From assembly GCF_047946665.1 (NCBI RefSeq), contig NZ_CP172312.1, forward strand, positions 2,852,001 to 2,916,000: a stretch of DNA of 64,000 bases. Direction: 5' to 3'. This stretch comes from Allohahella sp002354735 (GTDB taxonomy: Bacteria; Pseudomonadota; Gammaproteobacteria; Pseudomonadales; Oleiphilaceae). The position numbers and the translations under genes are program-made. The notes under the pieces were generated by a model that had not been told where the DNA came from, did no database searches, and saw nothing but the letters and a program-made list of their open reading frames with translations. How positions within the stretch are numbered: position 1 is the first letter of the stretch; the number at the start of each line of letters is the position of its first letter. Of this stretch, positions 15,812 through 24,295 are shown one piece after another.

Positions 15812-17494
15812 TCAGGCCACCCGTTTGGCGCTATCGAAGAAGGCTACGCATTGGGCGAGCTTAGCCTGCTCCGACGCCAGCTGATCGGCGAAATGGATAC
15901 CATATTGGTATCGCCCTGCTTCATCTTTCCGCCAGACGATATGCCCTGAGATCTGACAACTGGACTGATGCGAGAAGTCGTTGACGTCCTTGCTCGGCAG
16001 GCGTATCTGCATCTCCACCTTCTGCCCCTTCTCGAAGCGATTCTTGATGAGCAGCTTGATGCCGGTCATGCTCAGGTCCTGGGTCAGGCCTTCATGCCGT
16101 ATACCGCCGGACTTGACGGTCACCAGCAAGCTTCCTGGTACCCGTCCATTATTGCGTCGCTCCTCAGTACCCGGAACGGTCTTTGGCGCCTCTTCCGGCT
16201 TGCGGTACTTCATGCCCGTCAACTGAGCCTGCAGCTTGGTGTTGAGACTGAAGAGCGCTTCGCCAATGTTGGCCGTATTACCGATCTTGCTCGCATTGTC
16301 CTGAAGCATTTCAAAAAGGGCTGCAAGCGTTGCATTGACCTGCTCAAGACCCTTCAGCTGCACCGTGGACGCCTGACTTATTCTCTGGTTGAGTTCAGAA
16401 GTTTCCGAAAGGTCAGCGCCCATTGCATTGATGATGTGAATAGTGTTTTCAGAGGACTCTCTATTGACTTCCATATCTGCAACCACAGTATCCATCACCT
16501 GCGCAACCGAACCAACCCGCTCGGTAAGGTCACTCACGATACGAGACACCTCTTCGGCCGACTGACCCGCGCGTCCAGCAAGTGCGCGCACCTCATCAGC
16601 CACAACCGCGAAACCTCTGCCGCTTTCACCAGCCCGGGCCGCCTCGATAGCCGCGTTCAAAGCCAGTAGATTAGTCTGCTCCGAAATCGAACGGATAGCC
16701 GCCACGATCTGTCCGATCGTCGCCACCGCCACCTTGAGGTCGTTAACTTCAGTTGATGCATTGCTGATGCCTTTGCCGATGATCTGCATTTTGGCGATGG
16801 TGTTTTGCACCGAGCTTACACCCTCGGCACCACGGGCCTCAGTTTGCAGCGCCTTCTCCAGCGTATTGCCACTGAGGTCACGAACCTGCTCAGAGGCTTC
16901 GAAAAGCATTCTGGTCGCCTCACTGACCTCGGCAGACCGAGCCTCCTGCGTCTGGGTGATCGTTTCAATCTCCTGGGAGACAGCCGCGATCTGATAAGCA
17001 GACTGCCCCATATGCAAAGATGAGTCGTCAATACTTGAAAACAGGCCGTTCAGCCTTGCAAGCATACTGTTGAACTGACGCTGCAACTGCCCGATTTCAT
17101 CCTCCGACGTGACTTCCACCGACTTCGTCAGATCCCCCTTTTCCACTGATCTCAGCGAGTTGAGAAGACTATTCAGCGGGCGGACCAGCACATTCGCCAG
17201 AAGCGCTATCAGGGCGAACTGGATTATAAATTCGATGCCTGAGCCAATGATCGCCCCCGTCATGATTTCATCGAAGCGTGCGTTGAGCACTGCCATGGTG
17301 TCCTGCGAGACCCCCTCGGCTTTCGCAAGCGCCAGCATTGACAGCAGATCGCTACGCTCCACAAGTCGGTTATAAATGGTTATCGCCATCGTGATTGCAA
17401 AAAACACGATTTGCAGCTTCCAGCGAAGCCCCAGCCTTGACCACCAGCCCACGTCAGTACCTCTTAAGAATTTTTTCGGCCGCAATACGACCAA
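15812..17494 (-). CDS. Methyl-accepting chemotaxis protein with C-terminal PilZ domain
   Basis: 560 residues. TM1 about 24-43, a very short periplasmic loop (44-80), TM2 81-103, HAMP 104-150, long signalling coiled coil with the chemoreceptor hairpin tip EQTNLLALNAAIEAARAGE at about 272-290 and GRGFAVVADEVRALAGR. The C-terminal 117 residues (444-560) form a PilZ domain with both c-di-GMP motifs: R-x-x-x-R in ERRNNGR and D-x-S-x-x-G in DLSMTG. The receptor should signal through CheW/CheA, and the PilZ domain should bind c-di-GMP, joining the two signalling systems. The 37-residue periplasmic loop leaves no room for a ligand-binding domain. Upstream (to 17967) is a 473-nt divergent intergenic region. 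Confidence 0.9.
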   Translation of the reverse strand: MVVLRPKKFLRGTDVGWWSRLGLRWKLQIVFFAITMAITIYNRLVERSDLLSMLALAKAEGVSQDTMAVLNARFDEIMTGAIIGSGIEFIIQFALIALLANVLVRPLNSLLNSLRSVEKGDLTKSVEVTSEDEIGQLQRQFNSMLARLNGLFSSIDDSSLHMGQSAYQIAAVSQEIETITQTQEARSAEVSEATRMLFEASEQVRDLSGNTLEKALQTEARGAEGVSSVQNTIAKMQIIGKGISNASTEVNDLKVAVATIGQIVAAIRSISEQTNLLALNAAIEAARAGESGRGFAVVADEVRALAGRAGQSAEEVSRIVSDLTERVGSVAQVMDTVVADMEVNRESSENTIHIINAMGADLSETSELNQRISQASTVQLKGLEQVNATLAALFEMLQDNASKIGNTANIGEALFSLNTKLQAQLTGMKYRKPEEAPKTVPGTEERRNNGRVPGSLLVTVKSGGIRHEGLTQDLSMTGIKLLIKNRFEKGQKVEMQIRLPSKDVNDFSHQSSCQISGHIVWRKDEAGRYQYGIHFADQLASEQAKLAQCVAFFDSAKRVA

Positions 17495-17967
17495 TAGTAG
17501 TTCTACATGTATAGCAGCCCAAACGGAAAGAGCGGCAAACGAGCACGATATTTAATGTTTCTTTCGGTAAGCGAACGCTGACGGGCCAAACCAACGGCGA
17601 TGCTGAAATTGGAGGGGTGAATCAGAAGTAGGTTTTTCATCATCTTGAACATCTTACAAGGCACAAGCGACGACTGTTAAAGCAGTTTAATAAACTACTT
17701 TATATCTTTACTTTCAGTTACTTGGGTTGAAGAAGAAGACTCTGAAGTAGTCTCTGCTGCTGGGCCGCATTGTAGGGAATTATTCGGATTATGGCACATA
17801 TTTCGCACCCTTAGGAAGACCGGTGTTGTCAGCAGTATCGGCTCCACATTGAGCAGCAATGCCTGGAAATTCTCGGTTTTCAGTCTGTGTATCGGGTGGC
17901 TCTGGTTTGTCACCGTTCGGTATCTGATCGCTAACGCACAAAGCTTCTCATTCGAAGGATGCATGCA
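17495..17967. other. Divergent intergenic region upstream of the glycan operon
   Basis: 473 nt with no convincingly supported gene. It becomes AT-rich around 17600-17720 and contains the palindrome at 17679-17701. A plus-strand frame open from about 17682 ends in TGA at 17969-17971, overlapping the next start as ATGA, and encodes one hydrophobic helix-like stretch, but it has no usable start codon except a weak TTG; I do not call it. The promoter of the operon must lie here. Confidence 0.55.
17679..17701. promoter_or_regulatory. 23-bp near-perfect palindrome, candidate operator
   Basis: Two 11-bp arms around a single central base, 10 of 11 pairs complementary (arms AAAGCAGTTTA and TAAACTACTTT). 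It is AT-rich, lies 267 nt upstream of the first gene of the 11-gene operon and 185 nt upstream of the chemoreceptor, and has no T tract, so it looks like a binding site for a dimeric repressor or activator rather than a terminator. Role inferred. Confidence 0.5.
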
Positions 17968-19002
17968 ATGACGCGTGAACAACAAAAAAGAGTTCTCATC
18001 GCTGGTGGCAGCGGTTTTCTGGGGGCCAATCTCGCCAGAATACTTCTCGCGGAAGGCCACAAGGTCATCTGCCTCGACAATTTTTCCAGCGGTAGGCGGA
18101 GCAATCTTGCTGGGCTTGCCTCGCCAGAACGCCTGCAGATCATCGATCACGACGTTGCGGACCCAATTTCGCTGGCAGTCGACGAGATATTCAACATGGC
18201 CTGCGTGGCCTCGCCAATACAGTATCAGGAGGATCCTCTCCAAACGCTGAGAACAAGCACAGTCGGAACTGCGAATCTTCTCCAGATGGCGGTCGCCAAC
18301 GACGCGCTGATGTTTCAGGCGTCGACCTCGGAAGTCTACGGCAACCCGCACGAGCACCCCCAGACTGAAGACTACTTTGGCAACGTCAATCCCATAGGTC
18401 CAAGAGCCTGTTACGACGAGGGCAAACGCTGCGCGGAAACGCTCTGCATGGATTACCATCGGGCGCGAAACGTGAAGGTTAAGATCGCAAGGATTTTCAA
18501 TACCTATGGCCCGTATATGCATCCTGATGACGGGCGGGTCGTCTCGAATTTCATCGTACAGGCTTTGCAGAACAAGCCGATCACCGTTTATGGCGACGGT
18601 AGTCAGACACGCTCGTTCTGCTATGTCGACGATCTTCTCAAAGGCATTCTCGCGCTGATGCGTGCACCACTGAATATCGTCGGGCCGATCAATATTGGTA
18701 ACCCCGACGAATTCACAGTGCTGGAACTCGCAACGCAGGTCATCGAAATGACCGGCTCCAGATCAAAGATCGTGTTTGAACCCCTACCCCAGGACGACCC
18801 GGTCAAGCGTCGGCCTGATATTACCCGCGCGAAAGAACTGCTCGACTGGGCGCCGAAGGTCAAGTTGCGGGAGGGTCTCGCCAGGACGATCGAATATTTT
18901 GATGGGGTTCTAAAGGAAGAAGAACTCGAGTCGCTGGCAGTACGCAGCAGCGTGCGACCTTCGACGAGAAAAGTCGGTAAATCTGAAGGAGCAATTTTAT
19001 GA
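17968..19002 (+). CDS. NAD-dependent sugar epimerase/decarboxylase, UDP-glucuronate decarboxylase-like
   Basis: 344 residues from ATG 17968, with GAAGGA 8 nt upstream; the frame opens at 17959. Extended SDR fold: GGSGFLG nucleotide-binding loop (G13-G19), ASTSEVYG, and catalytic Tyr/Lys in ACYDEGKR, the wording characteristic of UDP-glucuronate decarboxylase (UXS), followed by RIFNTYGPYMHPDDGRVVSNFI in pieces and RSFCYVDDL. UXS makes UDP-xylose from UDP-glucuronate in the cytoplasm. First gene of the 11-gene operon. Its stop overlaps the next start (ATGA). It could instead act on another UDP-uronic acid; the fold and cofactor are sure, the exact substrate less so. Confidence 0.87.
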   Translation: MTREQQKRVLIAGGSGFLGANLARILLAEGHKVICLDNFSSGRRSNLAGLASPERLQIIDHDVADPISLAVDEIFNMACVASPIQYQEDPLQTLRTSTVGTANLLQMAVANDALMFQASTSEVYGNPHEHPQTEDYFGNVNPIGPRACYDEGKRCAETLCMDYHRARNVKVKIARIFNTYGPYMHPDDGRVVSNFIVQALQNKPITVYGDGSQTRSFCYVDDLLKGILALMRAPLNIVGPINIGNPDEFTVLELATQVIEMTGSRSKIVFEPLPQDDPVKRRPDITRAKELLDWAPKVKLREGLARTIEYFDGVLKEEELESLAVRSSVRPSTRKVGKSEGAIL

Positions 19003-20111
19003 GCGAACGCATTCTCATCACTGGTGGCGCAGGCTTCGTAGGCTCACATCTTGCTGACCGTCTGCTCCAGGAGGGCTACAAGGTACGGGTACTCGACAGT
19101 CTGGCCGAGCAGGTCCATGGGACCGACGGCTGGCCGGCCTACCTCGATGAGCGCGTCGAGCGCATCCATGGTGATATACGGGATACCGACAAGGTAGCAG
19201 AGGCCCTGACGGATGTGAGTGCCGTCTACCATTTTGCCTCGGTTGTCGGTGTCGGTCAGAGCATGTACCAGATTGACTACTATACCGATGTTAATAACCG
19301 GGGCACCGCCGTGCTGCTTGAGGCGCTGGCAAAACAGCCGGTCAGGAAGCTGGTGGTTGCGTCAAGCATGAGTCTGTATGGCGAGGGTCTTTATCAGGAC
19401 GAGTCCGGAAATACCCATAGCCCCGCTGAAAGAGCCGCCGGCCAGCTCCGCGACAATGACTGGGAGTTGAGGCGCGACGGCAAGCCACTCAAGCCTATGG
19501 CAACGCCGGAAACCAAACAGCCTTCACCATCATCGGTATACGCCCTGTCCAAATACGATCAGGAGAAACTGTGTCTGATGATCGGACAGGCCTATGGTAT
19601 TCCAACCACGGCGCTGCGCTTCTTCAACATCTACGGTACCCGGCAGGCGCTCTCCAACCCGTACACGGGGGTTCTGGCTATTTTCTCCTCGCGCTTGCTG
19701 AACAACAAGGCGCCGGTCATTTTTGAAGACGGCGAGCAGCGACGCGACTTCGTGAGCGTGCACGATATCGTGCAGGCTTGTGTACTGGCCTTGGATAGTG
19801 AAAAGGCCAATGGTGAAGTCTTCAATATCGGCAGCGGTCAGAACTACAGCATCAGGGAAATTGCTGCCAAGGTGGCGCAGGTTCTCAACAAGACAGCGCT
19901 CGAGCCGGAGATCACCGGCGAGTATCGCGTGGGCGATATTCGACACTGCTTCGCCGATATCGAAAAAGCCCGAACACTGCTGAATTACCACCCGCGCGTA
20001 AGTCTCGACGAAGGGCTGCGTGAGCTCGCCGAGTGGCTGCGTCACCAGAAGGCGGACGACAAGGTCGACAGCATGCGTAGCGAGCTGTCCAGCAGGGGGT
20101 TGAGTCTATGA
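18999..20111 (+). CDS. NAD-dependent epimerase, dTDP-rhamnose 4-epimerase-like
   Basis: 370 residues. GGAGFVGSHLADRL nucleotide loop at the N-terminus, SMSLYGEG, an insertion of about 45 residues before the catalytic SVYALSKYDQE (Y-x-x-x-K), then ALRFFNIYGTRQALSNPYTGV, the stretch typical of dTDP-L-rhamnose 4-epimerase-like SDRs, and QRRDFVSVHDIV. It should epimerise a nucleotide-activated sugar using bound NAD. Overlaps both neighbours by 4 nt (ATGA at each end), so it is translationally coupled. The donor nucleotide and sugar cannot be read from sequence; the neighbouring UXS-like enzyme suggests a pentose or uronate-derived intermediate. Confidence 0.85.
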   Translation: MSERILITGGAGFVGSHLADRLLQEGYKVRVLDSLAEQVHGTDGWPAYLDERVERIHGDIRDTDKVAEALTDVSAVYHFASVVGVGQSMYQIDYYTDVNNRGTAVLLEALAKQPVRKLVVASSMSLYGEGLYQDESGNTHSPAERAAGQLRDNDWELRRDGKPLKPMATPETKQPSPSSVYALSKYDQEKLCLMIGQAYGIPTTALRFFNIYGTRQALSNPYTGVLAIFSSRLLNNKAPVIFEDGEQRRDFVSVHDIVQACVLALDSEKANGEVFNIGSGQNYSIREIAAKVAQVLNKTALEPEITGEYRVGDIRHCFADIEKARTLLNYHPRVSLDEGLRELAEWLRHQKADDKVDSMRSELSSRGLSL

Positions 20112-22216
20112 AGGATCAGGCGTACTGGCAGGCGGCGCAGGCACGCCTCGGTGTTCTCGAATGGTTGAGACCGGGCGAACACGAGCGCGTAGAGGCTGTG
20201 CTGAAAACACTCAAGGCGGTGAACGTGTCCAGATTGCGGGTCGGCATCTCCTGGGCCGACTGGCACACCCCTGAAGGCAAGGCCTGGATCGACTGGCTGC
20301 TTCCGCGGGTCGCCAAAGAGGTGGAAGTGTTGCCATGTCTCACCTACACCCCGCCCTCGCTCGGCATCGAACACAAGTCATCCTCTCCGCCCAGGAACCC
20401 GAAGGACTTCGCCGATTTCGTCGATGTCATCATCACTGATCATGGCGAACATTTCGAATGGGTAGAACTGTGGAATGAACCGAACAACCTGAACGACTGG
20501 GATTGGCATCTCGACCCGGAATGGCACATCTTCAGCGAAATGATCAGTATGGCCGCTTACTGGGCGAGAAAGCGCGGTAAGAAGACCGTATTGGCTGGCA
20601 TGTGCCCGACAGATCCCAACTGGCTGGACGTGATCTGCTCTCGTGGAGTGGTGGACCTGATCGATGCAGTGGGTATCCATGGCTTTCCCGGCACCTGGGA
20701 ATTCAGCGGCGAGTCGTGGACTGACAAGGTTCACAAGGTTCGCGAGGTGCTCGACAAATACAATCTTTCTCCTGAGATCTGGCTGACGGAAGTGGGCTAT
20801 TCAACCTGGCGGCATGACGAAATTGTTCAGGTCAAGAAACTGATCGAAGTGCTGAAGGCACCTGTCGACCGGATCTACTGGTACTCCGCCTACGACCTGC
20901 ATCCGCATGAAAGCCATCAGGACGGCTTCCACGAGGATGAACGTCATTATCATTTCGGCCTGAAGACGGCCGATGGCAGCGCCAAGCTCATATGTCGGGT
21001 CTGGGAAGACAGCGGTCTCGCCGGCCTCAATGAGCTGGTGGAGACCGTGTTCCATAGCGGCGCCGGCCTGAGCCGAGAACCCGCAACCCTGCTACGGAAT
21101 CAACGCATGAGTATCGTTACGCCTCAGCAAAACAGGAAGCCTGTGCTCATTACCGGTGGCGCTGGTTTCATTGGCACCAACGTCGCCGAACGCCTCATCC
21201 AGCAGGGTGAATCGGTGCTTATATTCGATAACCTCGGACGCGCCGGGGTAGAACGTAACCTCGAGTGGCTCTGTCAGACCTATGGCAGCAAGGTTCAACT
21301 CGAAATCGCTGACATACGGGACGATCATCTGGTTCGCGATGCCGTTCACCGAGCGTCGAAAATCTATCACTTCGCGGCCCAGGTCGCAGTCACCACGAGC
21401 ATCGATTCACCGCAACGCGACTTCGACATCAATATGCGCGGCACCTTGAACATACTGGAGACGATGCGGCAGATGGACGCTCCACCTCCCCTGTTATTCA
21501 CTTCGACGAATAAGGTGTATGGGGATCTCGAGGACGTGAAACTTGCGAAGGTCGGCAAGCGGTATGCGCCAGTTTCGGAAGCCTATGCCGAAGGCGTCGA
21601 TGAGCGCTATCCGCTGGATTTCCACAGCCCATATGGATGCTCGAAAGGTGCCGCCGATCAGTATGTGCTCGACTACGCCCGGACTTTTGGATTGAAGGCT
21701 GTGGTGTTCCGCATGAGCTGCATCTATGGCCCCCATCAGTTTGGCACTGAAGATCAGGGCTGGGTCGCGCACTTCCTGATACAGGCCATGAAGAATCGTC
21801 CGCTCACGTTATACGGTGATGGCCATCAGGTGCGTGACATCCTCTACGTCGACGATCTTGTCAACGCCATGCTCATGGCTCATGAGAAAATGGACGAACT
21901 TTCTGGACGAGCCTTCAACATTGGAGGCAGCGCAGCAAACGCAACCAGCCTCCTGGAAATACTGGAACGCATCGAAGCACTGACTGGAAGGCCATGCGGA
22001 TATTCATTATCCGATTGGCGTTTAGGCGATCAGCGCTACTACGTCAGCGACACCAGCCTGTTCCAGAAGCTGACCGGCTGGAAACCCGCTACCACCATCG
22101 AGGAGGGGCTGGCCAATCTGCATCATTGGATCGTAAACAATCTATTCGAAAAGCAGGACGCCCCTATCAAACCAATAAGAAAAAAGGGAGCACTGAAGAA
22201 TGCCGCCATTCGCTGA
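20108..22216 (+). CDS. Fusion: clan-A glycosidase-like domain plus CDP-paratose 2-epimerase-like domain
   Basis: 702 residues in one frame. Residues 1-320 look like a TIM-barrel glycoside hydrolase of clan GH-A: ELWNEPNNLND holds the acid/base Glu (about E124) and IWLTEVGYSTW the nucleophile Glu (about E228), with WYSAYDL near the barrel end. Residues 345-690 are an extended SDR: GGAGFIG (350-356), DNLGRAGVERNLEWL, FTSTNKVYGD, catalytic SPYGCSKGAADQY and SCIYGPHQFGTEDQGWVAHF in pieces, the signature set of CDP-paratose (tyvelose) 2-epimerases. An internal ATG at 21107 marks the start of the second domain but the frame is continuous. Such a fusion ties glycan cleavage to activated-sugar conversion. 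Enzymatic activity of the first domain is inferred from the two Glu motifs. Confidence 0.85.
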   Translation: MKDQAYWQAAQARLGVLEWLRPGEHERVEAVLKTLKAVNVSRLRVGISWADWHTPEGKAWIDWLLPRVAKEVEVLPCLTYTPPSLGIEHKSSSPPRNPKDFADFVDVIITDHGEHFEWVELWNEPNNLNDWDWHLDPEWHIFSEMISMAAYWARKRGKKTVLAGMCPTDPNWLDVICSRGVVDLIDAVGIHGFPGTWEFSGESWTDKVHKVREVLDKYNLSPEIWLTEVGYSTWRHDEIVQVKKLIEVLKAPVDRIYWYSAYDLHPHESHQDGFHEDERHYHFGLKTADGSAKLICRVWEDSGLAGLNELVETVFHSGAGLSREPATLLRNQRMSIVTPQQNRKPVLITGGAGFIGTNVAERLIQQGESVLIFDNLGRAGVERNLEWLCQTYGSKVQLEIADIRDDHLVRDAVHRASKIYHFAAQVAVTTSIDSPQRDFDINMRGTLNILETMRQMDAPPPLLFTSTNKVYGDLEDVKLAKVGKRYAPVSEAYAEGVDERYPLDFHSPYGCSKGAADQYVLDYARTFGLKAVVFRMSCIYGPHQFGTEDQGWVAHFLIQAMKNRPLTLYGDGHQVRDILYVDDLVNAMLMAHEKMDELSGRAFNIGGSAANATSLLEILERIEALTGRPCGYSLSDWRLGDQRYYVSDTSLFQKLTGWKPATTIEEGLANLHHWIVNNLFEKQDAPIKPIRKKGALKNAAIR

Positions 22217-23249
22217 ACTTGCCACGAGACCCAGACAAGACCATGACGCAAAAACCAGAAGTAGTTCGAAAGACGAGACCAATGTTGCAGCAGTGCTCGC
22301 TGCACCGGGCCGGTTTGATATCAAGCCCACCAGTCCGCCGGAATGTAGCGCCGATCAAGTGCTTATCCGGGTTCGCGGTTGTGGCGTCTGTGCCTCCAGC
22401 CTACCGGTCTGGGAAGGCCGCGAATGGTTCGAGTATCCGATGGCCGCCGGTGCACCCGGTCACGAAGGCTGGGGCGAGATCGTCAGTGTTGGCAGCAAGG
22501 TATCAGGTGGAAAGTCAGGCCTCCTGATTCCAGGCCAGCGCGTCGCTTTTCTTGGCGGACCGGCCTACGCCCGCTTTGTTGCGGTGCCGGCTACCGATGT
22601 CGTGGTACTCCCCCCCGAACTCGATGGCATGCCTTTCCCCGGTGAAGCCATTGGCTGCGCCATGAATATATTCAGAAGAGCAGACATTCAGAGCGGCCAT
22701 AACGTGGCCGTGATTGGCGCCGGCTTCCTCGGGCTGCTACTGGTGCAGCTGGCGAAGCAGGCTGGTGCAACGGTCTACGCCCTGTCCCGGCGGGAGAGTG
22801 CCCGCGCACTGGCCGAGACCTGTGGCGCCAGCGCGACCTTTGATACCGAGGACTGGTGGGGCAACGCCCATAAGGTTGTCGAGCTTACAGGCGGCAGAGG
22901 CTGTGAACGTGTCATCGAAGTTACCGGTTTGCAATTCGCGCTCGACACTGCAACAGAAATGGTGGCCGAATACGGCAAGCTCGTTATCGCTGGCTACCAT
23001 CAGGATGGCCTGCGCCAGGTCAATATGCAGAAGTGGAACTGGAATGCCATCGATGTCATCAATGCCCATGAGCGTGATCCGCAGCGATATATCGAAGGGA
23101 TCGAGGCTGGTGTAGAGGCGACCGTAAGTGGGCGGATACGACCACAAGATCTGCTGACCCACAGCTTTGAGCTCGACGAACTCGATCTCGCTTTCAGACA
23201 GATGACCGAACGACCTGATGGCTTCGTCAAGGGTTGGGTGCGCCTATGA
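22200..23249 (+). CDS. MDR-family zinc-type alcohol/sugar dehydrogenase
   Basis: 349 residues; overlaps the previous gene by 17 nt; GGGAG lies 9 nt before the ATG. Catalytic-zinc ligands are in RGCGVCASSL (Cys) and APGHEGWGEIV (His-Glu), and the cofactor loop is VAVIGAGFLGLLLVQLAKQAGA. The four-cysteine structural zinc lobe usual in classical alcohol dehydrogenases is missing, as in shorter sugar or polyol dehydrogenase relatives. It probably oxidises or reduces a hydroxyl group on a sugar intermediate with NAD(P) in the cytoplasm. Followed by an ATGA overlap with the Gfo/Idh/MocA gene, with which it may catalyse paired redox steps. Confidence 0.84.
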   Translation: MPPFAELATRPRQDHDAKTRSSSKDETNVAAVLAAPGRFDIKPTSPPECSADQVLIRVRGCGVCASSLPVWEGREWFEYPMAAGAPGHEGWGEIVSVGSKVSGGKSGLLIPGQRVAFLGGPAYARFVAVPATDVVVLPPELDGMPFPGEAIGCAMNIFRRADIQSGHNVAVIGAGFLGLLLVQLAKQAGATVYALSRRESARALAETCGASATFDTEDWWGNAHKVVELTGGRGCERVIEVTGLQFALDTATEMVAEYGKLVIAGYHQDGLRQVNMQKWNWNAIDVINAHERDPQRYIEGIEAGVEATVSGRIRPQDLLTHSFELDELDLAFRQMTERPDGFVKGWVRL

Positions 23250-24295
23250 ACACTGCAACTGCCGAACGCGCCCGAGCAGAACAAGCCCGCTCTACCCCAG
23301 ATAGCGAGCAGCTCCCCCTACCACGCCTGGGTTTCATTGGCACTGGCTGGATCGGTCGCTTGCGCATGCAGGCCCTGCTCAGGGCTGAATGTGCTAAATT
23401 CTGTCAGGTCTTCGACCCTTCTGAAAGCGCCGCCCGAGAGGCTGCCCAGCTCAAGCCCGGTATGGCAATCAGTGCTTCTATTGAAGACTTGCTGGCAGCG
23501 GATCTGGACGGGGTAGTCATTGCCACACCCAGCGCCATGCACGCCAGACAATGCGAGCAGGCGCTCGCCAGTGGCAAGGCCGTATTTTGCCAGAAACCGC
23601 TTGCTCGTACGGCTGAGGAAACAGCGCGTGTCGTCAAGGCTGCACATGACGCCGACCGGCTCCTGGGCATTGATTTCTCCTACCGCCATCTGTCTGGCAT
23701 GCAGCAGTTGAAAACCATGATAGACAGCGGAGAGCTCGGCGATATCTATGCAGCTGATCTCGTTTTTCACAACGCTTATGGTCCGGACAAGGACTGGTTC
23801 TACGACGTTGAAAAAGCCGGCGGCGGCTGCGTGATGGATCTTGGCATTCACCTGGTCGACCTGGCCATGTGGCTGCTAAACGCGGAAGACGCCGAGGATG
23901 TGGCCAGTCATCTGTTTCAGCAGGGCAAGCAAATTACCAAGCCCTGTCGGGTCGTAGAAGACTTCGCCACAGCGGACTGTCGGCTCGGCGAGGCACGGGT
24001 ACGCCTCACTTGTTCATGGAACGCCCACGCCGGGCGGGATGCCGTCATCGAAGTAAGACTCTATGGCACGCGCGGCGGCGCTGCCGTCGTCAATCAGCAG
24101 GGCTCATTCTTCGACTTTGAGGTCAGCCGTTTCGATGGTACATCCCAAACGGTTCTCGGCTCCTATCCGGATGACTGGGGCGGTAGAGCACTAACCGCCT
24201 GGGCAAAGTCACTTCGGCAGAGTAGCGCGTTTGACCCTGCCGTCGTTCAGGCCATCAAGGTCGCTGCACTTATCGACAGGATCTACGGCCGATGA
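23246..24295 (+). CDS. Gfo/Idh/MocA family oxidoreductase
   Basis: 349 residues from the ATG at 23246, which overlaps the preceding stop as ATGA; a GTG at 23234 is in frame but less likely. GFIGTGWIGRLRMQAL is the dinucleotide-binding loop, ATPSAMHARQCEQAL and VFCQKPLARTAEE hold the family's EKP-like motif (here QKP, a notable Glu to Gln change), and DLGIHLVDLAMWLL contains the catalytic His/Asp pattern G-x-H-x-x-D. Members oxidise or reduce sugars or nucleotide sugars with NAD(P). Coupled by 4-nt overlap to the following glycosyltransferase. Confidence 0.86.
   Translation: MNTATAERARAEQARSTPDSEQLPLPRLGFIGTGWIGRLRMQALLRAECAKFCQVFDPSESAAREAAQLKPGMAISASIEDLLAADLDGVVIATPSAMHARQCEQALASGKAVFCQKPLARTAEETARVVKAAHDADRLLGIDFSYRHLSGMQQLKTMIDSGELGDIYAADLVFHNAYGPDKDWFYDVEKAGGGCVMDLGIHLVDLAMWLLNAEDAEDVASHLFQQGKQITKPCRVVEDFATADCRLGEARVRLTCSWNAHAGRDAVIEVRLYGTRGGAAVVNQQGSFFDFEVSRFDGTSQTVLGSYPDDWGGRALTAWAKSLRQSSAFDPAVVQAIKVAALIDRIYGR

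Noticed and set aside
17682..17971. Plus-strand frame before the UXS-like gene ending in an ATGA overlap, with one hydrophobic stretch
   Set aside because: No ATG or GTG start, only a weak TTG without ribosome binding site; overlap may be chance. Noted because the coupling would be typical of a real gene.
17695..18522. 275-aa reverse ORF over the first SDR gene
   Set aside because: Antisense to the UXS-like coding region; product unrecognisable.
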